Assembly (NCBI RefSeq): GCF_905220415.1
Contig: NC_059568.1
Span: 11,842,001-11,906,000, forward strand
Direction: 5' to 3'
DNA: 64,000 nt
Source of the DNA: Colias croceus
Taxonomy: Eukaryota > Arthropoda > Insecta > Lepidoptera > Pieridae
The notes under the pieces were generated by a model that did not search any database, was not told the DNA's origin, and saw only the letters and a list, made by a program, of their open reading frames with translations. This document shows positions 44,799 through 56,220 of the stretch, in pieces. Both the position numbers and the translations under genes were made by a program. Positions within the stretch are counted from its first letter, which is position 1. Every line of letters begins with the position of its first letter.

Positions 44799-47700
44799 AT
44801 GGCTTCACTGCAAATGATCCAGGTGAACCTCAACCACTGTGCCAGGGCGCAGGATCTCCTGTACCAGAGCATGGCAGAGTGGGCTATTGATATGGCAGTG
44901 ATTTCAGAGCCGTACACTGTGCCCTCATGGAACAACTGTGCAGGAGATCTGGACGGTGCAGTCATGCTGATGGCGCGGGGTGGAGTGGAGCTCGAGAGGA
45001 TAGTGAGGCGAAGAGGCTGTGTGGCGGCTTCCTTTGGTTCTGGCATTGTTGTTGGAGTATATTTTTCACCCAACCGCCGCCTCTCCGAGTTTGAGCAATT
45101 CCTAGACGAGGTGAAACAGGTGCTTGATCTCGCACATCCCCAACCAGTGCTATTGGCCGGAGACTTTAACGCCAAATCCGTAGCGTGGGGATCTCCTATG
45201 AGCGATGCGCGTGGTGTGGTGCTCGAGGATTGGGTGGCTTCTTCCGGATTGTCCCTCCTTAATCAAGGGTCTGTACTCACATGCGTGCGGCAGAGGGGCG
45301 GCTCCATCGTTGATCTGACGTTTGCGAGCCCGTCTCTTGCTCACCGTGTGCGAGACTGGAGAGTTCTGGAGGACGTTGAAACGTTGTCAGACCACAGGTA
45401 TATCCGTTTCGGCGTCGCCACACGGGAGATTCCCGGCCGAGTGACTCCAAGTGAGGGACGGCGACCGCGCTGGGCGTTGAGCCGCCTAGATAGGGAGCTG
45501 CTGGTTGAAGCCGCCATCGTGCAGTCCTGGCTTCCTGTGCCGGAGGGAACTGTGGCTGTTGAGGAGGAGGCGGCGTGGCTCGCTGATGCCATGACGCAAG
45601 TTTGCGACGCGGCCATGCCCCGTGTTGGAAGGATACCACCCAAGCGGCAAGTTTACTGGTGGTCCGCCGAAATTTCCCAGTTGCGCTCTTTCTGCGTAGC
45701 TGCGAGGCGGGCGTACACCAGGTGTCGAAGGAGGAGACACACTGACGCAGAGGAAGCGCAGTTGTATGCTGCCTATAGGAGCTGCGTTGTTGCTCTACAT
45801 GAGGCCATTAGCCGATCTAAGGCGGAAGCTTGGGAGGAGATGATAAGTGGCCTGGATCGGGACGCCTGGGGCCGGCCGTATCAATGGGTGAGGCAAAAGA
45901 TCCGCCCACGTGCCCCGCCCCTGACCCAGTCACTTGAGCCCCAATTTCTGGACCGAGTAGTGGCGTCGTTGTTTCCGGACCGGGAGAGACATCCTCCGCC
46001 ATCGATGGCGTCGAGGAATGTTGCGCCACAGGAAGAGTCAGATGACGCCGTTGTTGTTCCTTCGGTCGCGAGAGAAGAGCTGGAATCGGCTGCAGACAGG
46101 CTTAAGAGAAAGAATGTTTCGCCTGGTCCTGACGGTATACCTAGTCGAGCTTGGGCACTTGCGCTACCGGCTCTTGGGTCCAGAGTCGAGCGCCTGTTTT
46201 CAGCGTGCGTACAACAAGGCCAGTTTCCTGGAAGATGGAAATCTGGTAACTTGGTATTGATCAAAAAGCCAGGCCGCCCAGGGGATTCGCCGTCGGCTTA
46301 TAGGCCGGTGGTGTTACTAGATGAGGTGGTCAAGCTTCTTGAGCGTATTCTGGCGGCTCGCCTCGTTGACCATCTTGAAAGAGTCGGGCCGAACCTCAGC
46401 AACTGCCAGTATGGCTTTCGGCGGAAGCGATCTACCCTAGATGCAATATTATGTTTGAAGACCGTTGCAGTGGATGTGGTCTCCAGAGGCGGAGTACTCT
46501 TGGCGGTATCTTTGGATATCGCCAATGCTTTTAATACCTTGCCCTGGACGTGCATTTTGGAGGCACTCCGCTACCATCGCGTGCCCACATATTTACTACG
46601 GATGATACAATCATACTTGTCAGATAGGTCCGTATCGTACCTCTCTCGGGATGGGTGGAGGCAGAGGCCTATGTCGTGCGGTGTTCCACAGGGTTCGGTG
46701 CTAGGACCGCTCCTGTGGAACATCGGCTATGACTGGGTTCTGCGTGGTGAGCATCTCCCAGGGGTCGGTGTGTTATGTTACGCCGACGACACGTTGGTGA
46801 CTGCTCGTGGAAATTGTCTAAGTGAGGCAGCCCAATTGGCGACAGCTGGCGTTGACCTAGTTGTGAATCGTATCCGCCGGCTAGGTCTGAAAGTGGCCTT
46901 GGAAAAGACGGAGGCGCTGTGCTTCCATGGCCCCCGTAGGGCACCAGGGGCTGGTTCCTGTGTACAGGTGGGGGGCGTGTCCATAGAGAACAGTCAGACA
47001 ATGCGCTATCTGGGAATTTTCCTAGACGGTCGTTGGTCGTTTGCGGAGCACTTCCGTCGCCTCGCCCCCCGGCTCACCGGGGCGGCCGGGGCACTGGGAA
47101 GCTTGCTCCCCAATCTACGGGGGCCTGGAGATGGCTGTCGCCGGATTACACCGGTGCCATCCGCTCAATGGCCCTGTACGGAGCGCCCATCTGGGCTGAT
47201 TCTCTTAGCGCCAGGACTAGACCCCTTCTGCGTCGTCCGCAGCGGGTCATGGCGCTAAGAATATCGCGGGCATATCGGACTGTCTCTTTTGAAGCAGCCT
47301 GCGTGCTAGCCGGAACCCCCCCTTGGGAACTTGACGCTGCGGTACTCGCGGACGTGTACCGGCGAATCGCTGGGTCCAGGTCTTCGGGGCTGGAACCAAA
47401 CCCCGAAGAAGTGTCGCGCTGGAGGGCTTCGGCTCGCGAGCGTTTGATGGAGGAATGGGTGCGGCGGCTCGAGAACCCAACTGCAGGTGTGAGGACGGTG
47501 GAGGCCATCCGGCCGGTCCTTTTAGAATGGTGCAGCAGACGACATGGGGCTCTCACGTTCCGCTTGACACAGGTGCTGTCTGGACACGGATGTTTCGGAC
47601 GATACCTGTGTCGAGTCGCGATCCGGGAGCCAACCATGACCTGCCATTGGTGTCCAAGCGAGGAGGATACAGCGGACCACACGCTGAGTGTGTGTCCTGC

Positions 47701-47956
47701 GTGGTCCGTGGCTAGATAGCGATTGGTCGCTGCTGTGGGGCCGGATCTCTCGCTCCCGTCCGTGGTTCGCGCCATGGTTGGAGGCTCCAGGTCCTGGCGT
47801 GCGGTGGTCGCCTTCTGTGAGGAGGTGATGGTGCGAAAGGAGGAGGCGGAGCGGGTTCGCGAGGGGAACCCTCTCGCGGACCCGATGCGGCGCCGGCGAC
47901 CCTTTAGGCGCCGACGCCGAGTCGCGGTCGCTAGCGATCGTGACCTGCCTCCCTAG
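44799..47956 (+). pseudogene. LINE ORF2 (APE endonuclease + reverse transcriptase), one frameshift and one TAG
   Basis: Endonuclease motifs: QVNLNHC, VISEPY, LLAGDFNAKS and LSDHRYIRF. RT motifs: PGPDGIPSRAW, YGFRRKRST, SLDIANAFNTLPW, GVPQGSVLGP and the catalytic YADD. The first frame is open to 47258 but homology changes frame at about 47141-47148 (CRR to YTGAIRSMALYGAPIWAD), suggesting loss of one base. The second frame holds the C-terminal CHWCPSEEDTADHTLSVC motif, hits TAG at 47717-47719 and continues to 47956. No RNase H domain is seen, as in R1. Confidence 0.88.
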
Positions 47957-48294
47957 CGAAGGGCTCTGGACGATGGGCCGGGGACATGCTCCATCGTCCG
48001 GGGCAGTGAGGTGACATGAGACGTGTTCCGCTCATGCCGCCTCGCAGATGAAGGAGGAGGAGCGCACGTGTGCAGCCATAGGTGGTAACGGAGGTGGGCC
48101 CGAAACCGGGCGTCCGCTGCCGGAGTCGTGGACGATTTCTAAGAGTACCCGCGGCCCCGGCTAACTGCGCGGCTCGACGGAACACAGTGGGGTTTTAGTC
48201 GGTAAGAATCCGACATAACCCTTGGCTCCTTCCCCGGGGGCCGTGGGTATCTTTGGAAGATTTCCCCACTATAAAAAAAAAAAAAAAAAAAAAA

Positions 48295-48952
48295 AGGAGT
48301 TCGAAGCTTTCTGATTATATTTGTCTATAACACTCTGAATCTTAAACTTTTACTCAATATGAAGACCGTTTGACAAATGATAGGGTGCATAGATAGACGG
48401 ACGTCTATCGGTACTCAGGAACTCCCTGGGCGTGTTATAACGCCTAGGCCACAGTGCAATATTACAATTTTTCCTACAGCATGCTGTAGGAACAGCAGGG
48501 CGACGAATGTATTTTCGCATAGCAACGGAGGGGAACTCGCGGGGGGTCAAGTGACGTGGGCCACATACCATTAACATGTTTTAGTTTGTGGTACCGATCG
48601 CGAAAGAAAGTCATCGTGTTTTTGTTTTGTTACTATGTAAACTAACGTAATTTAATACTTAGCTACATATTCTATATCGGTGCGCTCAAACTGTTAATCT
48701 ACATTTAATTTAGATTATTATATTTTGAAATACTAAGTAATGTAGAATTTAAATCACATTCATTCATGTTTTCCTCAGATTTTCGATGTTCTCCGATTTT
48801 AAGATTTTCTTATCAGAGTTTTCAATTTTAATGTAGTTAAATTTTATAAGAGACAATTAAGAACATTCAAAAATATAGTGTCACGTATTTTTTTTAAACG
48901 ACGAATGACCTAAAACGACGTAATCGCGGACGAAGTCGCGGGCAACAGCTAG
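48295..48952 (+). mobile_element. Helitron copy 2, lacking its first 316 bp
   Basis: 658 bases matching 36099-36756 with about three substitutions, ending in the same GGGCAACAGCTAG before T. It starts exactly at the LINE poly(A). The missing 5' part is not present on the other side of the LINE. Confidence 0.85.
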
Positions 48953-49267
48953 TATAATATATAAATTGTAAAAATACGTAAATTTGTACCTTAGAATATT
49001 TAGTTTTCCCTTATTAAAAATTTAATCAATTTATTTCTCTGGGAAATATGATGTGAAGATATGAAAGATTATGCATATTATTATTATTATGCAGAAGGTA
49101 CTTCCGTAACTAAATAATATGTATAACTTACTAACTGTAAACTTGTAAGAGCGTTAATTTGTGTTGCTACTCGTTTTGATTGAGATCTCTAAACCGACCT
49201 CTAAAAAGAAAGCTACCTATTTTTCATGAGGTAAATTCAAATAAACACAATCCTTTATTTATTCAAG

Positions 49268-49340
49268 ACTTCCTAAAAGCGCATTTGAGTCGTTAAAATG
49301 CAGATGGAAATGGGAGAGCAGTGTCTACAACGAAGAGCCG
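49268..49340 (+). other. Possible exon, unassigned
   Basis: ATTCAAG acceptor and CCG|GTAAGA donor bound 73 bases that read LPKSAFESLKCRWKWESSVY in one open phase. It is too short to identify. It might belong with the MBT-like exon at 51.3 kb. Confidence 0.25.
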
Positions 49341-49484
49341 GTAAGAAAATTGGTAAATAGTTATCTTTTAAACTCATATAATTTTTACTAAATTATTGTT
49401 CATGAAAAAGAATTGTACTGGCATACCAGAGGTTCTGGTTTATTACATGAATAGTCTAACACCACTAAACCGATTTAAATAATA

Positions 49485-49606
49485 AAATGTGTGCGTGTAC
49501 TAATGTACCTACACACGTAAGAAGTAAAACTTCTTTATGGCCTTATTTTTCGTCGAATCAAGATGGCGCGTAACGGAAAAATGTTACACAAGAAGTTTCA
49601 CTTCAA
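49485..49606. repeat. Dispersed repeat, third copy
   Basis: Similar to 21024-21230 inside the hAT element. Confidence 0.6.
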
Positions 49607-50801
49607 TAATACCTACATAGTTTTATTTTATAAAAAAATATAAGCAATCTAGTTTTGAGCTGCATTTTTTCATTACATCCATATTTTCACATGGCATAAT
49701 ATTAATTTGAATATACAAATGTGTACCTAACTAATAATATGTAGATATTCTTGTATTTACTTTTCTCCCGTGTATATTATTACATTGTTCACATAGATTG
49801 TTATTTTTAAATGAAATGTTATGGTCTCATTATTAAGTACAGTATTGTCCACTTATGTAATGTGACTATAATGATATTGAGGACAAAATAAAAAATAAGC
49901 AGTATCAAGATCGTTCAATCCATTTTCCCTAGGGTTGCACATGCACAGTGCACACTCAAAATTTTGATTTCCCTAGTTGCCATCAGATTCTGGTTTACCT
50001 AAAATAAACAAAAACATAAAGACTAGAGTAGATAATTTTTGAAACAAAAAAAAATCGCAGTCAGATGAAACCCATTAGAAAAGGAGGGGAATATGATGAA
50101 AATAAAAGGAAAAATAAATTACGGTCAATCCGAGTTCGGGAAGTGGGAGGGGGGAGCTTTTAAGAGAAAAAAAATGATTTCTCTCGATTTCCGAAAAAAT
50201 TACAAGTCCTACGGAAAAACGTTCAATGGCAAAGTTGTAGGTAATAAAAAGATCTACAACTTTTGTATTAACAATATTTTCACATAACCTCAAAATTTCG
50301 GTGAAAAATTCAAAAAACCATGTTTTTCGTTTTTTATTTTTATCTACTTCAAAATTTATTTTTTTTCTACGAAATTTGGTGGAAACTTACTTTATTATGT
50401 CCCAAATACGCTGTAATTTTTTTGCTTGAAAATATTTATTTTTGCGCCTTTTTGTGAATCAATATCAAAAAACAACCTAATTTTCAATCGAAAAGTCACC
50501 CGTCAAAATATCAGCTTTTTTCAAAAACTTTGGGAGCCTTTTGTTCATTGAAATCTCTACTTTCATATTATGTAAAAAAAAAATAAACATTACCATAGTA
50601 CTTAAATGTTCTCAGGAAATGTATACAAACAGTGTGATAATGAGCTTTTACTAAATCAGGCACACTTCTCGAACTACCTGAAATGTTTTTATCGACATCA
50701 TTTTGCTTTTGAATATGCTGTAAAATATTATACTAATTAGAACAGATTATTTTTTTTCTTTTGAAATATTACCGAAAAGCCGATACAAGAGAAGATACAT
50801 T

Positions 50802-51165
50802 TGATTGCGTGATGCATTAGATTGCGTGATGCACCCGATTGCGTGATGCATCCGATTGCGTGATGCACCCGATTGCGTGATGCATCCGATTGCATGATGC
50901 ATTCGAATACGTGATGCATTCGAATACGTGATGCATTCGAATACGTGATGCATTCGAATTCGTGAGGCATCCGATTGCGTGATGCACCTGATTTCGTGAT
51001 GCATCCGATTGCTTGATGCATTCGATTGCGTGATGCATTCGAATACGTGATGCATTCGATTGCATGATTTATTCAATTGCGTCCGCAAATTGCGTAATGC
51101 ATACCATTGCGTGATGCACCCGATTTCGTGATGCATTCGATTACGTGATGCGCACCATTGTGTGA
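50802..51165. repeat. 18-bp minisatellite, about 20 units
   Basis: Unit close to GATTGCGTGATGCATYC, with C/T and A/T variants (ATACG for TTGCG). Its period is a multiple of three, so minus-strand frames stay open and give spurious HHAIGCITQSDASRN-type repeats. Confidence 0.92.
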
Positions 51166-51268
51166 AACATTTTGATTTTGAAGCAGATTTTTATTGAAAA
51201 GGTCATTGAAAACTACATTTTAATAATGTTGACCACATTATTAACAATATTTGAATCATTGAACCAAG

Positions 51269-51445
51269 TGCACTTCGACGGGTTGGGCGGCGAGTACGAC
51301 CAGTGGCTGTGGGCGCACAGCACGGAGTCACGGACGTGTACCCGGTGGGCTGGTGCGGTCGGGCACCGGCTGGAGGGGCCGCTGCAGCCGCCGCCGCGCG
51401 CCACCCGCAAGCCGCCCAGGCCGAGCTGCAGGCAGAGGAAGCAAG
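51269..51445 (+). pseudogene. MBT-domain exon remnant with two compensating frameshifts
   Basis: Bounded by CCAAG and AAG|GTGAAC, the GC-rich segment reads VHFDGLGGEYDQW (MBT motif, with the conserved DGW tryptophan replaced by leucine), then in another frame DVYPVGWC, then back in the first frame GHRLEGPLQPPP. These are the consecutive core pieces of a malignant-brain-tumour repeat, as in L(3)mbt-like chromatin readers. Two small indels break it and the upstream pyrimidine tract is poor, so it looks like a decayed or duplicated exon; sequencing error in GC-rich DNA is an alternative. Confidence 0.7.
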
Positions 51446-54201
51446 GTGAACATACACATAAATAAACGTATATAGAAAGTTAAAAAACGTAAGAAGTTTC
51501 ACTACAATAATTTTCAATTCAGATATTCTTAGAAATGTAAATCACGATTTTAATGTAATATAATATAATAACTTAAATGATTATGGTATAAATGCTGTAA
51601 ACTTGGAAGAGTAATGGAAAAGGTAACATGCGTTACGAAATCGCCTTGAACAAACGTAACATATATATTTCTTATCCGATTGAAAAGCTTCTGCACATTG
51701 TTGTTTCCTAAAACAGTTACTCACAGACACAGTTGTATGCCAAAGCTTTTAGTTTGAAATGTTTCAAGGAGCTAGTCAAAGTTAAGAGGGTAAAGTTTTA
51801 AAAAATAGGTTATTGTAACCGTGTTAGTGTGTCTTGTCTGGCAGATGCGGAAGGTAAGGGGTGCTTATTTTGGCAGAGTTTCGATGTATCGGTCACTGAA
51901 CTATACATGCTGTTTATTGTTTTTTACAACACCATGTTGGTTTTGGCAATAGATTTATTTGTTTTAAATAGTAAGTCTCATGCACTAAGGTGAACATACG
52001 TCATAATGGATGGACATGTTGCTTAATAATTCACCAGATAAATGTGTGTATAGCGTAGTAGAGTTTGTATGTAGAGTTTATATTGTTACTGACAATATAT
52101 TCAAAAATATATTCCTATATCTCCCTTGATTTGTCACTAAATATGCAAAATTACTAAAGAAGAGAATGTTCCCTATTAGATATCTACTGTTAGCTACGAA
52201 GCTGCACTTTACGGGAAGTTGTGAAACATGTGTGAAATTTTCTTTTTCACTTTAAATGTGTTTTAAAGAGTTTGTAAAGTATATTATTTTAATGCTAAAA
52301 ATTTTATTACTAGCGATGTGGTAAATTATATTTTTTTCTTTACTATAGATATTGTGAGGGGAAAATGAATATCAGAATGAGTCAGACGCATTTCAGAGGA
52401 CCGAAGGTCAACAACCACCTCATCTGTATGGATTATCTCTGTCTTAACGCGATAATTTAATCCTTTGTTTATCCAATGCCTCTAATAGTCTTGGCGCACC
52501 AGAATGGAAAGCATCTGAACGAAGTCATGTATCATAAGCGTAAGAAAATAATCCGGCGGTTGAGTTACGACCAAGGATGTAGTGACGAGCGCTAATATTT
52601 AAGCGACTAATAAAACAAAGTTTTTCAATGTTCTTTTCATATGCACGCGATCAGTAATCATAACATAATCGGTTCGGAACGACTACGGAAAAAATAACAT
52701 GTTTTCTTCTTCCATTTCATTGAACAACTCGGATAGATACTTAGGGATTAGGTAACACAGTTCTTAGATTGTTTGCATATTATAAGGAGTAATAATTTAG
52801 CGTTAAATATTCTTTGTACACGATCTAGTTCGTAGTCGGTCAATACATTCAATGATTATTATCAGTTATTAAATATTATACTGTATAGACAGTATGTATT
52901 TTTAAATGCTAAAGAGTAGCCAGTTTGTGTACCGAATTTTACAAAAGTATTATAAGTGGCTGACACGTTGACGTTGATACGTGAAACACGAGTCCAGAAC
53001 CCCTGGAAAATGGGTCCAAAATGGCGTCCACGCCCCACAATTTGGCTGAGCGGCCCCTCCCCTAACCGCCCTGACTTGTCACAACTGTCATTCAAATTGC
53101 TATTGACTGAAGGGCCGTGAAACAATATTTACCGAAGATAAATAAAACTATACTCTGCCAAAATGCGCTTAGTGAAGCTACAGTTTATGTTATTGATCAG
53201 TTATACCCTGATAGATTAATAAAGGATTGGTGAAAGCAAGCTGTAGCGCGCTGCGTGTTTGCTGCGCTTGTATAGTGAAATACCTAGATATTGTATTCTA
53301 TTTCAATTTTTATAAACACATTATAGTAAAAAAATGCCTATAAGTTTCCAAATCTAATTATAAATTATTTCAAAGAAATGCACTACAATAGGGCAAGTGA
53401 ATGAAATACGAAATAAATTATACACAGCCAAAACATCAAAATTAGCCTCTGAGAGATGTTTTAGTGAATTTAAAGTATACAATACAGATATGGATGTTTA
53501 AATTAAGAAGTAGAGTCGTAGAGTGTAGCTGCAGTTTTAGAAGTGCCATGTAGGTACTTAAAAACCTATATCAACAATAATGTAGTATTTTAGTTGTTAT
53601 CCAATTCACAAAAATACAATAATTCAGAGAAACTTTCCTATTTTAGTCCAAGTATTCCCGGTAATAATCTTGTGCAGATTAGCAATCTGGAAGATAATCT
53701 GAAAAGGTTAACTTGTTATTGCTTAATTTTAAATAATTATTTAGGATAATATTATAAACATGAAAGTAACTCTGTCCGCCTTTCTACTTCACGCTTCAAC
53801 TACTGAATCGACTTTGATAAAATTTAGTATAGATAGCTTGCGACCTGAGAAGTTAGTAGCTACTTGCTACCATGAGTTAGAAATGTTATTCTCAAGCATT
53901 TATTACATTTACATAGATTTGGGCGGACATTAGACACGAATAGGCATGAATGTAAACATTATTTACGGTAGGAAGGCTTAAAATTTTACGTATAATATCT
54001 ATTCGATTATTTTTATTTCGTTGACAGTTGTTTTTCGTTAATATTCTGCTTGACATTCTGTGATATTAGTGATGTGTTGTTTAAAAAAAATATTAAATAC
54101 CTAAGTAATATTGTACTCAATATACACATAGGTATTCCATGAAGTTGCTGAAAGGAAGTGAGTGATGAACTGATAATGATCATAGCATATTATGCTTCAT
54201 G
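51446..54201. other. Intergenic, little recognised
   Basis: A repeat fragment with GAAAGTAACTCTGTCCGCC (about 53762-53850) resembles the start of Helitron-like elements. A GC-richer patch at 52975-53115 contains GTCACAACTGTCA and could be a promoter. No gene is supported. Confidence 0.35.
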
Positions 54202-54494
54202 TAAAATGAATTGCAATGCAATGTACCTATATTGAAAAACTGTAAAATAAATATTAATTCGTGGACTACAGTAGTGAAGTCTAGAAAATAAATGTATTAT
54301 TAGATAAAAAATTAAACTTAGCTAATTTTTATATTACGTTTAGCAATGCGATAAAATTAATAGGATTGACATTTTTAAATAAGAGTTCCTGTTATAGCAT
54401 CACTATTTTTTCTATGCCATATTACTGTAGTCCACGAATTAATATTTATTTTACAGTTTTTCAATATAGGTACATTGCATTGCAATTCATTTTA
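54202..54494. repeat. Perfect 72-bp inverted repeat, 149-base spacer
   Basis: 54202-54273 and 54423-54494 are exact reverse complements (arm starts TAAAATGAATTGCAATGCAA). The open frame at 54366-54608 that crosses the right arm is not convincing. Confidence 0.92.
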
Positions 54495-55744
54495 TTCCCA
54501 ATAAATGAACCTATATTAAAGAAATACGTTGAAAAGTTAAAAGCAATTTGTACGAAACCGGAGAATACGTTACCAGCCGCAGTCGCTACGAAAAGCAATT
54601 TGATTTGACGGTTATCTCACCTCCTACGTTTATATTGAAACTTAGGTAAATATTTATTTTATCGAGTCTAATTTGGCACGGGACTACCCACCGTGCAGCT
54701 AACTTTTAAGTAATTCCAATCAAAATACGTCGATTTTTGGACATTGGGTAATATTATTTACCACTATTGATTTAACTTTGTAGTTAGTCGCAAAAATAGT
54801 GCTTTCTCGGGATTGTTGATTAGCCGAAACTTTAATATTTCAGTATCTATGTAAATAATACATTTTATATTAATTTCTCAAAAGAAAATGAAATGAAATA
54901 TGTTTTATGATACAAATATATATTTGTGTAAAGTAGAGTATCTACGGCAGCTCTACGTATTTTTGTCTATTTTTAAAATTCCAACCAATACTAACTACGT
55001 ATATTAATTATGACTAAAATAATATGCATGCAACAATTCAGTTGTCGAGACAGATTCTCGTCGGCATCGCGGTTCACGATTTCGTTTACATTCACACTAC
55101 TAAGTACTTGTTAAATAAATAAATAGACGCGTTTAAAATAAACTGTGATATTAATCCTTGACTTAGTAACGTTTACCGAACGAGTTCTCTATTTAAGAGG
55201 TTTGAACTTGTAACCGACATTGTTCTTAGAAACGAAAAACTGCTAATTGAGTAAAACTTCTAAACGGAATATATCGTAGCGATGTGTTGATTTTAGAGGA
55301 GAAACAGATTCAGTAGGGCGTCGTATTGTGTATAGATTTATGTATTTTCCGCCAAAAGAATGGAAATAGAATATAGGGTGAAGTAATAAAACGATTTTAA
55401 TAACGTTTCATTCATTGAAACGCAGCGAGGCACAATTAGGTGTTTCCCTGAAGTCGGCCAGTCCTGAACACTCTCGGCGCCGCCTGCAAACTGTCATTAC
55501 TAAAATAGTGGCCTCAGAAAGGGTAGCCGAAGACACGGCCCATATGGAGCTCGACGTTATTTTAATTTCTTTTTCTTCGTCGTTAAGGAAATTTAATAAT
55601 GTCCATTGTGTAATTATGGATGACTTTTATTACCTATGTCGATGTTCTAGGAAAACAATAGTGAAAATGATGATGGGTCTATAATCTATTTATGTTTTAG
55701 TTTACGGACTAAACGTATCTTAACAATTTAATTATGTCAATGCA
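54495..55744. other. Intergenic with an unassigned open frame
   Basis: The frame 55415-55684 opens with a coding-like, GC-richer stretch (RSEAQLGVSLKSASPEHSRR). It may be an upstream part of the LINE remnant that follows, but I cannot identify it. Confidence 0.35.
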
Positions 55745-56015
55745 GTACAAAATTTATGGGACGATGATATTATCAGACAAGTGGCAGGGGTTATGTGGAA
55801 TAGAGTAGCTCAGGACAGATCGGAATGGAAACGGTTGGAGGAGGCCTTTGCCGATTGGCAAACAGATCTTCAGAAAATAAAGAAACACCAAATATTAAAA
55901 TAAATAATTAAATAGTGAATAGTTTGTTAGTTTTTGCAATTGTTTCATTTTCATTATATGTATGTATTAGACTTAAGTTTGATCTGAAATAAAAGGCTAT
56001 CTTATCTTATCTTAG
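55745..56015 (+). mobile_element. LINE 3' remnant (reverse transcriptase C-terminus)
   Basis: Reads IIRQVAGVMWNRVAQDRSEW and LEEAFADW before TAA (55901), the typical C-terminal end of RTE/BovB- or Jockey-like LINE proteins (W-x-AQDR-x-x-W). AATAAA and an (ATCTT)n tail follow at 55988-56015. Confidence 0.75.
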
Positions 56016-56040
56016 TACAAAATTAAGAAATATTTATAAA

Positions 56041-56220
56041 CTAGCTGTTGCCCGCAGCATCGCTTGCGTGGAAAAATTTTCATGGTATAAGTTTTCATCC
56101 CCTATTTTACCCCTTTAGAGGATGAACTTTCTAAAATCCTTTCTTAGGGGACGCCTATCTTATGACATCTACCTGCATGCCAAATTTCAGATATATAAAC
56201 ACTATATAATATTTCTCTAA
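56041..56220 (-). mobile_element. Helitron-like short element, family G
   Basis: Minus-strand 3' end GGGCAACAGCTAG then T. The interior (TCCCCTATTTTACCCCTTTA) is of a widespread insect repeat type. The 5' end is approximate. Confidence 0.5.

Larger units (their letters stand above)
42243..48295 (+). mobile_element. R1-clade non-LTR retrotransposon, nearly full length, inactivated
   Basis: About 6.05 kb: short GC-rich 5' UTR, ORF1 with three CCHC knuckles, ORF2 with APE endonuclease, RT and a C-terminal CCHC motif, a 3' UTR of about 310 bases and a poly(A) run (48273-48295). ORF order, the APE domain and the C-terminal CHWC...H...C motif fit the R1 clade (R1, TRAS, SART, Waldo relatives). Two frameshifts and one nonsense codon inactivate it. 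GC content is far above the surroundings. Confidence 0.9.
48953..50801. other. Intergenic with a dispersed repeat and one exon-like segment
   Basis: Holds a repeat copy at 49485-49606 (GTGTGCGTGTACT, ATGGCGCGTAACG) and an exon-like segment at 49268-49340. The rest is AT-rich and featureless. Confidence 0.4.

Noticed and set aside
42713..47775. Long minus-strand frames opposite the LINE
   Set aside because: GC-rich antisense shadows of LINE ORF1 and ORF2; no domains.
50737..51136. Minus-strand repeat proteins (HHAIGCITQ type)
   Set aside because: Direct by-product of the 18-bp minisatellite, whose period is a multiple of three.
50802..51165. CRISPR-like array
   Set aside because: Contiguous 18-bp tandem units without unique spacers, in a eukaryotic genome.
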